From contig JAFDCR010000251.1 of the NCBI GenBank assembly GCA_019312685.1, positions 1 through 5,097 on the forward strand: a stretch of 5,097 nucleotides of DNA, given 5' to 3'. Positions 1 to 5,097 of the stretch are shown here, piece after piece (position 1 is the stretch's first letter; each line of letters starts with the position of its first letter). The notes beneath the pieces were generated by a model. It saw nothing but the letters and a program-made list of their open reading frames with translations. It searched no databases and was not told the DNA's origin. A program made the position numbers and the translations under genes. The stretch comes from Deltaproteobacteria bacterium (lineage in GTDB: Bacteria > Desulfobacterota > Desulfobulbia > Desulfobulbales > BM004).

Positions 1-1
1 G

Positions 2-250
2 GATGCTTATTTTATTGAAGGTGCCTCAGAACAGGAACTGATTGAAAAACAATATGAATCTGTTCGTGACCTGTTGATCCATATAAAAAAAACAGGAACC
101 GGCGGCTGGCATAAACATGGTTTGCCTGCCTTTACCGCCTCCCGCATCAAACAACTGGACCAATGGTTTGTCAAGACTTACGGCAGCTGCAAAGTGACTT
201 ACCAGGTCCACTTTCTCCAGGCAGCAAAACAACTGCATGATGCTAGCTAG
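2..250 (+). CDS. bioC: C-terminal end of a BioC-like malonyl-ACP O-methyltransferase (5' partial)
   Basis: An open frame runs from the left edge to a TAG stop at 248-250 and gives 82 residues with no start in the window. The tail resembles the end of BioC, the SAM-dependent methyltransferase that caps malonyl-ACP at the start of biotin synthesis. The shared pattern is VRDLLIHIKKTGTGG (compare MRSLKGIGATH in E. coli BioC), then TASRIKQLDQWF (compare TRSQLQRLQLAW), then a closing strand VTYQVHFLQA (compare LTYHLFLGVI). This is recalled similarity, not a computed alignment. The SAM-binding fold lies outside the window, so the catalytic part cannot be checked. No further same-strand gene follows closely, so this may be the last gene of a biotin operon. 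It could instead be another class I methyltransferase with a similar tail. Confidence 0.6.
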   Translation, partial: DAYFIEGASEQELIEKQYESVRDLLIHIKKTGTGGWHKHGLPAFTASRIKQLDQWFVKTYGSCKVTYQVHFLQAAKQLHDAS

Positions 251-274
251 AAAGCTATCAGACTATTTTAGGCA

Positions 275-330
275 GGAAATCAATGTTTCTATCAGTGAAA
301 CAACAAAACTATTCCGTAAACATTGTTTCC
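275..330. repeat. Imperfect inverted repeat, 13-bp stem with one bulge and 29-nt loop
   Basis: GGAAA (275-279) pairs with TTTCC (326-330), and CAATGTTT (281-288) pairs with AAACATTG (318-325). T280 is left as a single bulge. The loop, 289-317, is AC-rich and mostly unstructured. The repeat lies wholly in non-coding DNA, 24 bases after the stop of the BioC-like gene. No T run follows on either strand, so it is not a standard terminator. It could be an RNA stem in the 3' UTR, a processing site, or a binding site. The function is unknown. Confidence 0.6.
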
Positions 331-511
331 ATCCATCACAGTTTATTGCCCCATAAAAGATAAGCATTTACAAAGAACTCTCTCCATCAAGCCGAGGTCT
401 GGCTTTTTCCAGATCAGCCGAACTCCTTCTTGTAGCCCCTGATAGCAAAGAAAATTATAAAATTTGTTTCAGCTGCAAATCATTATCTTTCTTCCAGAAG
501 GGGAAGGCACA

Positions 512-546
512 GTTATTGCTAAATAACAGTTGAGTTGCGTTAGCAA
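512..546 (+). promoter_or_regulatory. Two mutually exclusive stems just upstream of a ribosome binding site
   Basis: GTTATT (512-517) can pair with AATAAC (522-527) around a 4-nt loop. Alternatively TTGCTAA (516-522) can pair with TTAGCAA (540-546) around a 17-nt loop. The two stems share bases 516-522 and cannot form fully together. The second ends five bases before the GAAGGAGG ribosome binding site, so its formation could affect translation of the secreted-protein gene. The pairings are read directly from the sequence; a regulatory role is inference, and a DNA-level operator is equally possible. Confidence 0.3.
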
Positions 547-550
547 GACA

Positions 551-558
551 GAAGGAGG
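551..558 (+). promoter_or_regulatory. Strong ribosome binding site (GAAGGAGG)
   Basis: This is a near-perfect Shine-Dalgarno sequence with five bases between GGAGG and the ATG at 564, and it fixes the start of the secreted-protein gene. The bases AGAAGGAG (550-557) are exactly complementary to CTCCTTCT at 423-430, which may matter if the transcript begins upstream of 423. Confidence 0.85.
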
Positions 559-563
559 CAATT

Positions 564-1025
564 ATGAAAACTTGCAGAGTTCTTCTCTTTTCCTTAATGG
601 TTTTTTCAGTTTTTTCAACGACAGCAATTGCTGATGACTTTGCCTGGACAAGAGATTTCAACATCCAAGCCAAGGCCGACCCAGCGGGTTTCAGAGCTCG
701 AATCGGCTCAAGATTTGATCTTGACGATTTCCAGGTCAGAGCCCTGCTCAATATTTTTAACTGCCCGGCAGATGCTTATATAATGCTGCGGTTAGGGGAG
801 ATGCAGGGAATGCTCAAGGGAAAACTGTCCAGAGAACAGGGCATAGCGGTTATAAAGAAATACAGGCGCAATAGGTCTAAAGGCTGGGTTACAATGGCTG
901 AAAGTTTAGGAGTCAAGTCCGGTTCGAAAGAGTTTCTCGCCTTGAAACAGGGACATGATCTGCAAGGCGATATTGGGTACGGCCAGGTAGTTTACAGTGT
1001 GTATAACATTAAAAATGTCAACTAA
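564..1025 (+). CDS. Small secreted (periplasmic) protein of unknown function
   Basis: The product is 153 residues. The N-terminus is a typical Sec signal peptide: MKTCR, a hydrophobic core at about residues 6-19, then TTAIA before DD, giving probable signal peptidase I cleavage after Ala23. The Cys at residue 4 precedes the hydrophobic core, so it is not a lipobox. The mature protein of about 130 residues looks mostly helical and is basic in its second half (KKYRRNRSKGW, 98-108). It has one cysteine (Cys67, in a NCPADAY segment). The stretch DPAGFRARIGSRFDLDD (39-55), the LRLGEM segment (75-80) and SLGVKSGSKEF (114-124) look like conserved blocks. I recall similar uncharacterised secreted proteins in Desulfobacterota and Geobacter-type genomes, but cannot name a family. 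The strong ribosome binding site supports a real gene. It stands alone, converging on the HD-GYP gene with a 42-base gap. I assign no function. Confidence 0.8.
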   Translation: MKTCRVLLFSLMVFSVFSTTAIADDFAWTRDFNIQAKADPAGFRARIGSRFDLDDFQVRALLNIFNCPADAYIMLRLGEMQGMLKGKLSREQGIAVIKKYRRNRSKGWVTMAESLGVKSGSKEFLALKQGHDLQGDIGYGQVVYSVYNIKNVN

Positions 1026-1067
1026 GTTGTCACAAAAAACACAAAGATATAAAAAAGAAAGACGGAC

Positions 1068-2666
1068 TCAGTAAACAATATCCATATATTGGGAATCTTT
1101 TGACATCTTATTGATCTGATAATCGTTTTTCACCAGATAACTCTTCAGGGCATTGACAATATTGCCGTCAAACTTACCCCCAGTAACCCCATCTTCAAGT
1201 ATGGATATGGCCTTTTCGGTAGGCATTGCAGGCCGGTAGTGCCGGTCAGCGGTTAAAGCCTCAAATACATCCGCAACGGTAATAATTTTTGACATAAAAG
1301 AAATTTCTTTTGATGTACTTCCTCTATCGTATCCGGAACCGTCTAAAAGTTCGTGATGCGACGAGGCGATAATGGGCACATTCCTGTACTTCCTGGCAAA
1401 AAACATTTTATCGAGGATATTGCGGGTAATTCTCACATGTTGCTTTATGTGTTCATATTCCTCCTCATTCAATTTGCCGGGTTTTTTCAAGACCTGATCA
1501 TCAATCCCCAGTTTGCCGTAATCATGAAGCAGCCCTGCGGTCCTGATAACATCTACTTCAGAATCGTTAAATCCAAGCTCAGCGGCAATCCCCATAGCAA
1601 GGTGGGTAACATTAATGGAATGACCTGCGGTTAAATTATCCTTGGCGTCAATGGATGCCGCCATCACCTCAAGAATGCTTTGAAACTGTTTTTCCTGTTC
1701 AGCAAACATCATGGCATTGACGATTGCGATGGCGACTATTGAAGATAATCCTTTAAGAATTTGAATATCCGATTCGTTGAATACCCCTTTTTTCTTATTG
1801 ATTACCTCTAGGACTCCTATTGTTTCGCCACTGTGATCAATTAAGGGAAGCGCAAGAATCGTATTTGTTTTATAGCCGGTTATCTTATCGATACTGGAGT
1901 CGAAACGTTCATCTTGCAAGGCATCTTCAATATTCAATACCTGACCTGAAACAGCTACAAAACCGGCAATGCCTAGTTTCAGGTTCAGGTTTATATCGTT
2001 TTCTTCCAGGCCAAGGGCAAATAGGGATTTGAGTTGGTTCGTATTCCGATCGACAATGAAAAATGAACCGCGTTCACACGATGTCTGCTTCGCTAGCTTT
2101 TCGATCACTTCTTTTGCTTTGCCGGCCGGCATGTTGACAACGGACAAGCCTTCTTTTCGACCCAGCATCTGAGCCTGATCCCTGATCAGTGCCATATCCG
2201 CATCATTGAAACAACCGATATCCTTGTTAAGCATTTCAAGAGCCCCCAGTATTTGACCTTCATCATCCTGAACAGGAGCCACAAGTATACTTTCGGTTTT
2301 ATAATCCAGAATCTGGTCTATATCCGGATTAAAATAAGGGTGCTCATAGGCATTGGTAATGTTGACAACCTGTTTTGAAAGCACAGACCAGCCAACTATA
2401 CCCATTCTCAATTTTATGCTTATCGAATCATTGGCTACCCCTTCAGAGAATCTTGCTCGCAAATCAAGGGTATTCCAATCCACTAGAAAGATTGAGGTCC
2501 GATCCGCATCCATTAACTCGGAAATTTCACTTATAATCAGGGGCAGGAGTTTATCAATACTTCTTTCTGCCCCGATTTTTTTCTGAATCTCCTGCAGAAT
2601 TTTAAATTTACGAATCTCCTCTTCATGAGACTGAAGCTTTAGGTCATCTGTTCTTGAACGGCTCAT
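1068..2666 (-). CDS. GAF-GAF-HD-GYP protein, predicted cyclic-di-GMP phosphodiesterase
   Basis: With the start chosen here the protein is 532 residues: a charged, possibly coiled-coil helix (about 5-35), GAF1 (about 35-165), GAF2 (about 185-320), a linker helix, and an HD-GYP domain (about 330-510). HD-GYP enzymes hydrolyse cyclic-di-GMP to pGpG or GMP at a two- or three-iron centre. Visible ligand-type residues are His349 (TAGHS), the HD pair 381-382 with Lys385 (LLHDYGKLGI), His410, His437-His438-Glu439, and Asp466 (TVADVFEALTADR). The signature loop reads DGSGYD (442-447) instead of DGxGYP, with Asp at the proline position. Both GAF domains end in NK-x4-F-x3-D (147-156 and 290-299), close to the NKxnFx3DE motif of nucleotide-binding GAF domains, though the sensed ligand is unknown. 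No membrane segment or signal peptide is seen, so it is probably cytoplasmic. I chose the ATG at 2666 because GAGGA lies four bases upstream; the in-frame ATG at 2696 lacks a well-placed ribosome binding site. Confidence 0.93.
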   Translation of the reverse strand: MSRSRTDDLKLQSHEEEIRKFKILQEIQKKIGAERSIDKLLPLIISEISELMDADRTSIFLVDWNTLDLRARFSEGVANDSISIKLRMGIVGWSVLSKQVVNITNAYEHPYFNPDIDQILDYKTESILVAPVQDDEGQILGALEMLNKDIGCFNDADMALIRDQAQMLGRKEGLSVVNMPAGKAKEVIEKLAKQTSCERGSFFIVDRNTNQLKSLFALGLEENDINLNLKLGIAGFVAVSGQVLNIEDALQDERFDSSIDKITGYKTNTILALPLIDHSGETIGVLEVINKKKGVFNESDIQILKGLSSIVAIAIVNAMMFAEQEKQFQSILEVMAASIDAKDNLTAGHSINVTHLAMGIAAELGFNDSEVDVIRTAGLLHDYGKLGIDDQVLKKPGKLNEEEYEHIKQHVRITRNILDKMFFARKYRNVPIIASSHHELLDGSGYDRGSTSKEISFMSKIITVADVFEALTADRHYRPAMPTEKAISILEDGVTGGKFDGNIVNALKSYLVKNDYQINKMSKDSQYMDIVY

Positions 2667-2670
2667 ATTT

Positions 2671-2675
2671 TCCTC
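2671..2675 (-). promoter_or_regulatory. Ribosome binding site deciding the HD-GYP gene start
   Basis: On the minus strand GAGGA is followed by AAAT and the ATG at 2666. For the alternative ATG at 2696, the only purine-rich match (AAGGA) lies about 17 bases upstream, which is too far. This supports the shorter, 532-residue product. Confidence 0.65.
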
Positions 2676-2721
2676 GGGCAATATTACAAAATACATAGAC
2701 GGAAGAAGTGTGATCCTTCTA

Positions 2722-2749
2722 ATTTTACAGAAAAAAAATTGAGAAGCAA
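2722..2749 (-). promoter_or_regulatory. Candidate sigma-70-type promoter for the HD-GYP gene
   Basis: On the minus strand TTGCTT (2749-2744) is followed by a 16-base spacer that includes an eight-T run, then TAAAAT (2727-2722). Transcription would start near 2714, giving a leader of about 48 bases to the ATG at 2666. The region is very AT-rich, so chance matches are likely. Confidence 0.4.
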
Positions 2750-2777
2750 TGATATTTTACTGTTTCTCTATTACTAA

Positions 2778-2791
2778 TTGCATATTTGCAA
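2778..2791. repeat. 14-bp dyad TTGCA-N4-TGCAA between divergent genes
   Basis: TTGCA (2778-2782) and TGCAA (2787-2791) form a perfect inverted repeat around TATT. It sits between the HD-GYP and pckA genes, about 30 bases upstream of the candidate HD-GYP -35 box. The geometry of two 5-base arms and a 4-base spacer is that of many dimeric regulator operators, for example in the CRP/FNR family. The arms do not match the FNR consensus TTGAT-N4-ATCAA, and I cannot name a regulator. Confidence 0.3.
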
Positions 2792-2862
2792 AAAAATAAT
2801 CTCTGCCAGAAAAATAGTAGTACTTGAAAATAGTTTAAGGCTGAACAATTCTGGCTTGCCTA

Positions 2863-2891
2863 TGGATTCAATGTCATGTAAGACTTATAAG
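2863..2891 (+). promoter_or_regulatory. Candidate promoter for pckA
   Basis: TGGATT (2863-2868), a 17-base spacer and TATAAG (2886-2891) form a weak -35 with a good -10. Transcription would start near 2898. That leaves about 56 bases of leader to the ATG at 2954 but only about 5 to the ATG at 2903, which agrees with the downstream start. Confidence 0.3.
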
Positions 2892-2942
2892 CAGACAAAA
2901 ACATGTCAGCAGGGGGCGACGGCTTAAAAAACCTTTCTTCAT

Positions 2943-2946
2943 GGAG
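2943..2946 (+). promoter_or_regulatory. Ribosome binding site deciding the pckA start
   Basis: GGAG is seven bases before the ATG at 2954. The in-frame ATG at 2903 is preceded by CAGACAAAAAC, with no Shine-Dalgarno match. The 17 residues between the two ATGs show no similarity to the N-terminus of E. coli PckA that I can recognise. Confidence 0.55.
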
Positions 2947-2953
2947 TGTGTAT

Positions 2954-4606
2954 ATGGGGCTTCAGGAATTACTTGATTTAAGAAGATTAGGAATACATGA
3001 AGATGTAGTTTGTAATCTGGGTCAGACAATGGGACTGGAAAATCTGCCTTTCTCCCAACTTATCACTGAAGCCATCCGCCGAGGCGAGGGAGAACTCAGT
3101 CGAAAGGGCACCCTGGTAATCAATACGAGGGTGGATGACCAATACGGCGAGGCAAGGCACACTGGCAGAACACCACCTGCCAGGTACATCATTGATGATG
3201 CCCCAGGTGTTGATTTCTCCAATGCAAAGCTCAATCAACCCATATCCCGCAAAAATGCCGACAGCATTTATAATGATGTTATCAATTATATAAATGAAAA
3301 AAAGGAAATTTTTATTGCCAACAGAAACCTGGGTGCCGACCTGGCCAACGCCTTTCCGCTTCAGTTCATAACCACCCATGCCTCACGGGCCTTGTTTGCC
3401 ATCAACCAGTTTCGTGATCTGCCCCCGGAAGAACTGATCATCAAGGGGCAACTCGAAGAAGATGCCGTAACCGCTTTAGTAGTCCCGGATCTGAAACTCG
3501 ATGCGGAAAAATACGGTTTGCAGCAGGACGGAGCTGTCATTCTTGACTTTATCCGGCGCAGAATCATCGTTGCCGGTATGAAATATTGCGGCGAGCCCAA
3601 AAAAGGGGTTTTTACCTTTCTCAACTATATTTACCCCACCAAGAACATCTTTCCCATGCACTGCGGCGCCAATATCGGCGAGAACAGCGAAACGGCCGTC
3701 TTTTTCGGGCTTTCCGGCACCGGCAAAACCACCCTTTCCTCCGATCCCCAGCGGATCATGCTGGGCGATGATGAAATCGCCTGGGGACCGAACGGGCTCT
3801 TTGCCATGGAAGGCGGTTGCTACGCAAAACTTATCCGGCTCAGCAAGAGCGCCGAACCGGATATCTATCATGCCATGGGCAAGTTCGGCGCCCTGGCGGA
3901 AAATGTTGTCATGACAAAAGGTTTTCTGAATTATGACGATGCCAGTATCACTGAAAATACGAGGGGATCGTATGCCTTGAAAAACCTGCCTAATCACAGT
4001 GAAACAGGCATCGCCAGTGCCCCGAAGATTATTTTCTTTCTCTCGGCGGATGCAACCGGCACACTGCCGCCCATTTCCAGACTGAATCCGAAACAGGCGA
4101 TGTACCATTTCCTCATGGGCTACACCTCCAAGCTGGCCGGCACCGAAGTCGGGGTCACTGAACCGGCTCCCAACTTCTCGGCCTGTTACGGACTCCCGTT
4201 TATGCCCAGAAACCTGTTTGAATACGCCAAACTGCTTGAAAAGAAACTGCAGCAGTCCGGTGCCCGTGTATATCTGGTCAATACAGGCTGGGCGGGCGGA
4301 GGTTACGGAGTCGGTTCCAGGATCGCCATCCAGGATAGCCGGGCAATGATAGCTGCCGCCTTAAACGGTGACCTGGAGCATGCGCACCATCAGATACATG
4401 AGCAGTTCGGTTTCGAAATGATCACCGAATGCCGCGGCGTATCTACGCAGGAAATTCTGAAACCCTGGCAGACCTGGGACAATGTTGCCGCCTACCGTCA
4501 GACGGCAAACAGGTTGGCCAAGAGCTTCCAGGAAAAATTTACCACAACCTACAGAGACAACCTGGAGGCAACACAGCTCGAAAAGTATGGTCCCCGTGCT
4601 GTATGA
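2954..4606 (+). CDS. pckA: ATP-dependent phosphoenolpyruvate carboxykinase
   Basis: This cytoplasmic enzyme converts oxaloacetate and ATP to PEP, CO2 and ADP, the committed step into gluconeogenesis. The product is 550 residues from the start used here, against 540 in E. coli. Signatures in order are TGRTP with the oxaloacetate-binding Arg72; KYCGEPKKG with Tyr211 and Lys217 (metal/substrate); MHCGANIG with His236; the P-loop GLSGTGKTTLS (252-262), which marks the ATP-type family; GDDEIAW with metal-binding Asp272-Asp273; ENTRGSY with Arg337; ADATGTLPPISRL; and NTGWAGGGYGVGSRIAI with Arg456. All catalytic residues I expect are present. It is a divergent member: GDDEHGW of the E. coli enzyme reads GDDEIAW, DTRA after the adenine loop reads DSRA (Ser462), and the stretch before the active site differs widely. 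The first 100 or so bases are AT-rich compared with the GC-richer body. It stands alone, divergent from the HD-GYP gene and convergent with the PilZ gene. An ATG at 2903 would give 567 residues but has no ribosome binding site. Confidence 0.94.
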   Translation: MGLQELLDLRRLGIHEDVVCNLGQTMGLENLPFSQLITEAIRRGEGELSRKGTLVINTRVDDQYGEARHTGRTPPARYIIDDAPGVDFSNAKLNQPISRKNADSIYNDVINYINEKKEIFIANRNLGADLANAFPLQFITTHASRALFAINQFRDLPPEELIIKGQLEEDAVTALVVPDLKLDAEKYGLQQDGAVILDFIRRRIIVAGMKYCGEPKKGVFTFLNYIYPTKNIFPMHCGANIGENSETAVFFGLSGTGKTTLSSDPQRIMLGDDEIAWGPNGLFAMEGGCYAKLIRLSKSAEPDIYHAMGKFGALAENVVMTKGFLNYDDASITENTRGSYALKNLPNHSETGIASAPKIIFFLSADATGTLPPISRLNPKQAMYHFLMGYTSKLAGTEVGVTEPAPNFSACYGLPFMPRNLFEYAKLLEKKLQQSGARVYLVNTGWAGGGYGVGSRIAIQDSRAMIAAALNGDLEHAHHQIHEQFGFEMITECRGVSTQEILKPWQTWDNVAAYRQTANRLAKSFQEKFTTTYRDNLEATQLEKYGPRAV

Positions 4607-4641
4607 TATTAAAATACATTTTTCACTAAAGTTTCTAAATG

Positions 4642-4657
4642 GTTAGATGTTACTAAC
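4642..4657. repeat. Short inverted repeat after pckA
   Basis: GTTAG (4642-4646) and CTAAC (4653-4657) flank ATGTTA. It lies 36 bases after the pckA stop but has no following T run, so it is at best a weak transcript-end structure. Confidence 0.2.
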
Positions 4658-4667
4658 AGGAATAAAA

Positions 4668-4733
4668 ATGCAGGAAGGTATTGTGCTTAGCGGTAAACTC
4701 TCCAGAAAAGAGGGGGGGAAATACTGGTATTAA
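4668..4733 (+). CDS. Possible 21-codon ORF, doubtful
   Basis: An ATG at 4668 follows AGGA with six bases between them, and the frame runs 21 codons to TAA at 4731. The product would be MQEGIVLSGKLSRKEGGKYWY. It is basic and has no membrane segment, signal peptide or motif I recognise. It lies 61 bases after the pckA stop on the same strand, so it could be on the same transcript. At this length a chance frame is quite likely. Confidence 0.15.
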   Translation: MQEGIVLSGKLSRKEGGKYWY

Positions 4734-4743
4734 AAGAAATCTT

Positions 4744-4765
4744 AAATTATGAAATTACATAATTT
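4744..4765. repeat. 8-bp inverted repeat overlapping the PilZ gene stop
   Basis: AAATTATG (4744-4751) and CATAATTT (4758-4765) form a perfect inverted repeat around AAATTA. It spans the stop codon of the PilZ gene, at the meeting point of two convergent genes. On the minus strand it is followed by AAGATTTCTTTT. It may be a weak terminator for the PilZ gene, but the stem has only one G-C pair. Confidence 0.25.
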
Positions 4766-5097
4766 CCTAATACACCACCGAAAGTCAGTTCTGGATTTTC
4801 AAACTCACACCCAACTGATCTCTGACGTATATCCTTGACAATAACCTCTTTCTTGACTTCGGTTCTATGATCATCATCAAGGTTAAACTCCACACTGAGT
4901 TCGTCGCCCTCTTTAAATTTTCTAATATCCAGACTGGTAAATGCCAAACCGGTAACAGAAATATCCTGAACGATAAGAAGCCCGGTGCTGTCTCCCTGTG
5001 AATGATTGATATAAGTACCTCTTAGATGTGTTTTTCTCCGGACTCTGCTGCGGAATTCAAGAACAACCATAAAGGTTTTATTGCAGCTGCATCTGAC
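4747..5097 (-). CDS. PilZ-domain protein, predicted cyclic-di-GMP receptor (5' partial)
   Basis: The frame is open from the right edge to a TAA at 4749-4747, giving 116 visible residues. PilZ domains bind cyclic-di-GMP and pass the signal to motility, surface-polymer or regulatory partners. Both binding motifs are present: RxxxR as RSRVR (16-20 of the visible part) and DxSxxG as DISVTG (45-50), 25 residues apart. The usual C-terminal strand GCEF also appears, followed by a tail ending near LGNYVIS. An ATG at 5070 would give a 107-residue protein, but it has no ribosome binding site, and the preceding codons read VRCSCNKTF. That CxC-and-aromatic pattern looks like the second half of a small zinc ribbon placed before PilZ. 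I therefore infer that the gene continues beyond the window and that the Met at 5070 is internal. The partner protein is unknown. It converges on pckA. Confidence 0.85.
   Translation of the reverse strand, partial: VRCSCNKTFMVVLEFRSRVRRKTHLRGTYINHSQGDSTGLLIVQDISVTGLAFTSLDIRKFKEGDELSVEFNLDDDHRTEVKKEVIVKDIRQRSVGCEFENPELTFGGVLGNYVIS

Larger units (their letters stand above)
251..563. other. Non-coding region with several inverted repeats
   Basis: About 310 bases separate the BioC-like gene from the secreted-protein gene. I see no credible coding frame in it. It holds a 5-bp stem overlapping the upstream stop codon (TAGCT 244-248 with AGCTA 253-257) and a long imperfect inverted repeat at 275-330. 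It also holds a small CTTCC/GGAAG stem (491-495 with 502-506) and overlapping stems at 512-546. No stem is followed by a T run, so I call no intrinsic terminator for the upstream gene. A TATAAA at 456-461 could be a -10 box, but the nearest TTG (TTGTAG, 430-435) sits 20 bases away, so I do not call a promoter. Confidence 0.6.

Noticed and set aside
385..425. Intrinsic terminator around GTCTGGCTTTTTCCAGAT
   Set aside because: The T run lies in the loop of a short TCTGG/CCAGA stem rather than after it, so it does not have terminator form.
251..563. Cyclic-di-GMP riboswitch in the long leader, suggested by the signalling genes nearby
   Set aside because: I could not find the conserved GEMM core sequences on either strand.
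455..751. A 98-codon minus-strand frame opposite the secreted-protein gene
   Set aside because: It overlaps the well-supported signal-peptide gene in antisense, has no recognisable domain, and is best explained as a shadow.
1026..1067. Bidirectional terminator between the convergent secreted-protein and HD-GYP genes
   Set aside because: The 42 bases are A-rich with T runs on the minus strand but contain no stem.
2801..2850. Sigma-54 promoter in the divergent spacer
   Set aside because: TGGCAG occurs on the minus strand, but the nearest TTGC has 16 bases between GG and GC instead of the required 10.
3476..4108. A 210-codon minus-strand frame inside pckA
   Set aside because: It is antisense to the conserved core of pckA, including the P-loop region. 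Its length reflects codon bias of the real gene.
4668..4733. The possible 21-codon peptide as a confirmed small gene
   Set aside because: A plausible ribosome binding site exists, but the frame is short, no motif is recognised and there is no conservation evidence, so it is kept only as a low-confidence entry.

Overview
The window looks like a chromosomal segment of a Gram-negative bacterium of moderate GC. It is probably a member of the Desulfobacterota (former Deltaproteobacteria). That placement is inference. It rests on the tandem GAF plus HD-GYP architecture, a CxC-plus-PilZ protein of a style I associate with that group, a divergent ATP-type PEP carboxykinase, and a BioC-like tail with a 'KKTGTGG' segment. 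There are no RNA genes, insertion sequences, CRISPR arrays or phage genes.

Layout from left to right. (1) Positions 2-250 (+) hold the last 82 codons of a gene whose C-terminus resembles BioC, the malonyl-ACP O-methyltransferase of biotin synthesis. (2) Positions 251-563 are a non-coding stretch of about 310 bases. It contains a long imperfect inverted repeat (275-330) and several small stems ahead of a strong ribosome binding site. (3) Positions 564-1025 (+) encode a small secreted protein of unknown function. (4) Convergent to it, 1068-2666 (-) encodes a GAF-GAF-HD-GYP protein, a predicted cyclic-di-GMP phosphodiesterase with two sensory domains. (5) An AT-rich divergent intergenic region (2667-2953) carries candidate promoters for both flanking genes and a 14-bp dyad. 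(6) Positions 2954-4606 (+) encode ATP-dependent phosphoenolpyruvate carboxykinase (PckA), which makes PEP from oxaloacetate for gluconeogenesis. (7) Positions 4607-4746 are a convergent spacer with a doubtful 21-codon ORF. (8) Positions 4747-5097 (-) encode the C-terminal part of a PilZ-domain protein, a predicted cyclic-di-GMP receptor. Its frame stays open to the right edge of the window.

How they fit together: two genes belong to cyclic-di-GMP signalling, one that removes the messenger and one that binds it. They flank a central-carbon gene, and the HD-GYP gene is transcribed divergently from pckA. No operon joins them, so a functional link is only suggested by position. In both the HD-GYP and pckA genes the longest open frame begins upstream of the start best supported by a Shine-Dalgarno sequence, so I chose the internal ATG in each case. 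I see no clearly new multi-gene system here. The points most worth following are the altered GYP motif (GYD) in the HD-GYP protein, the PDE-like NK...F...D motifs in both GAF domains, altered active-site neighbours in PckA, and the structured leader upstream of the secreted protein.
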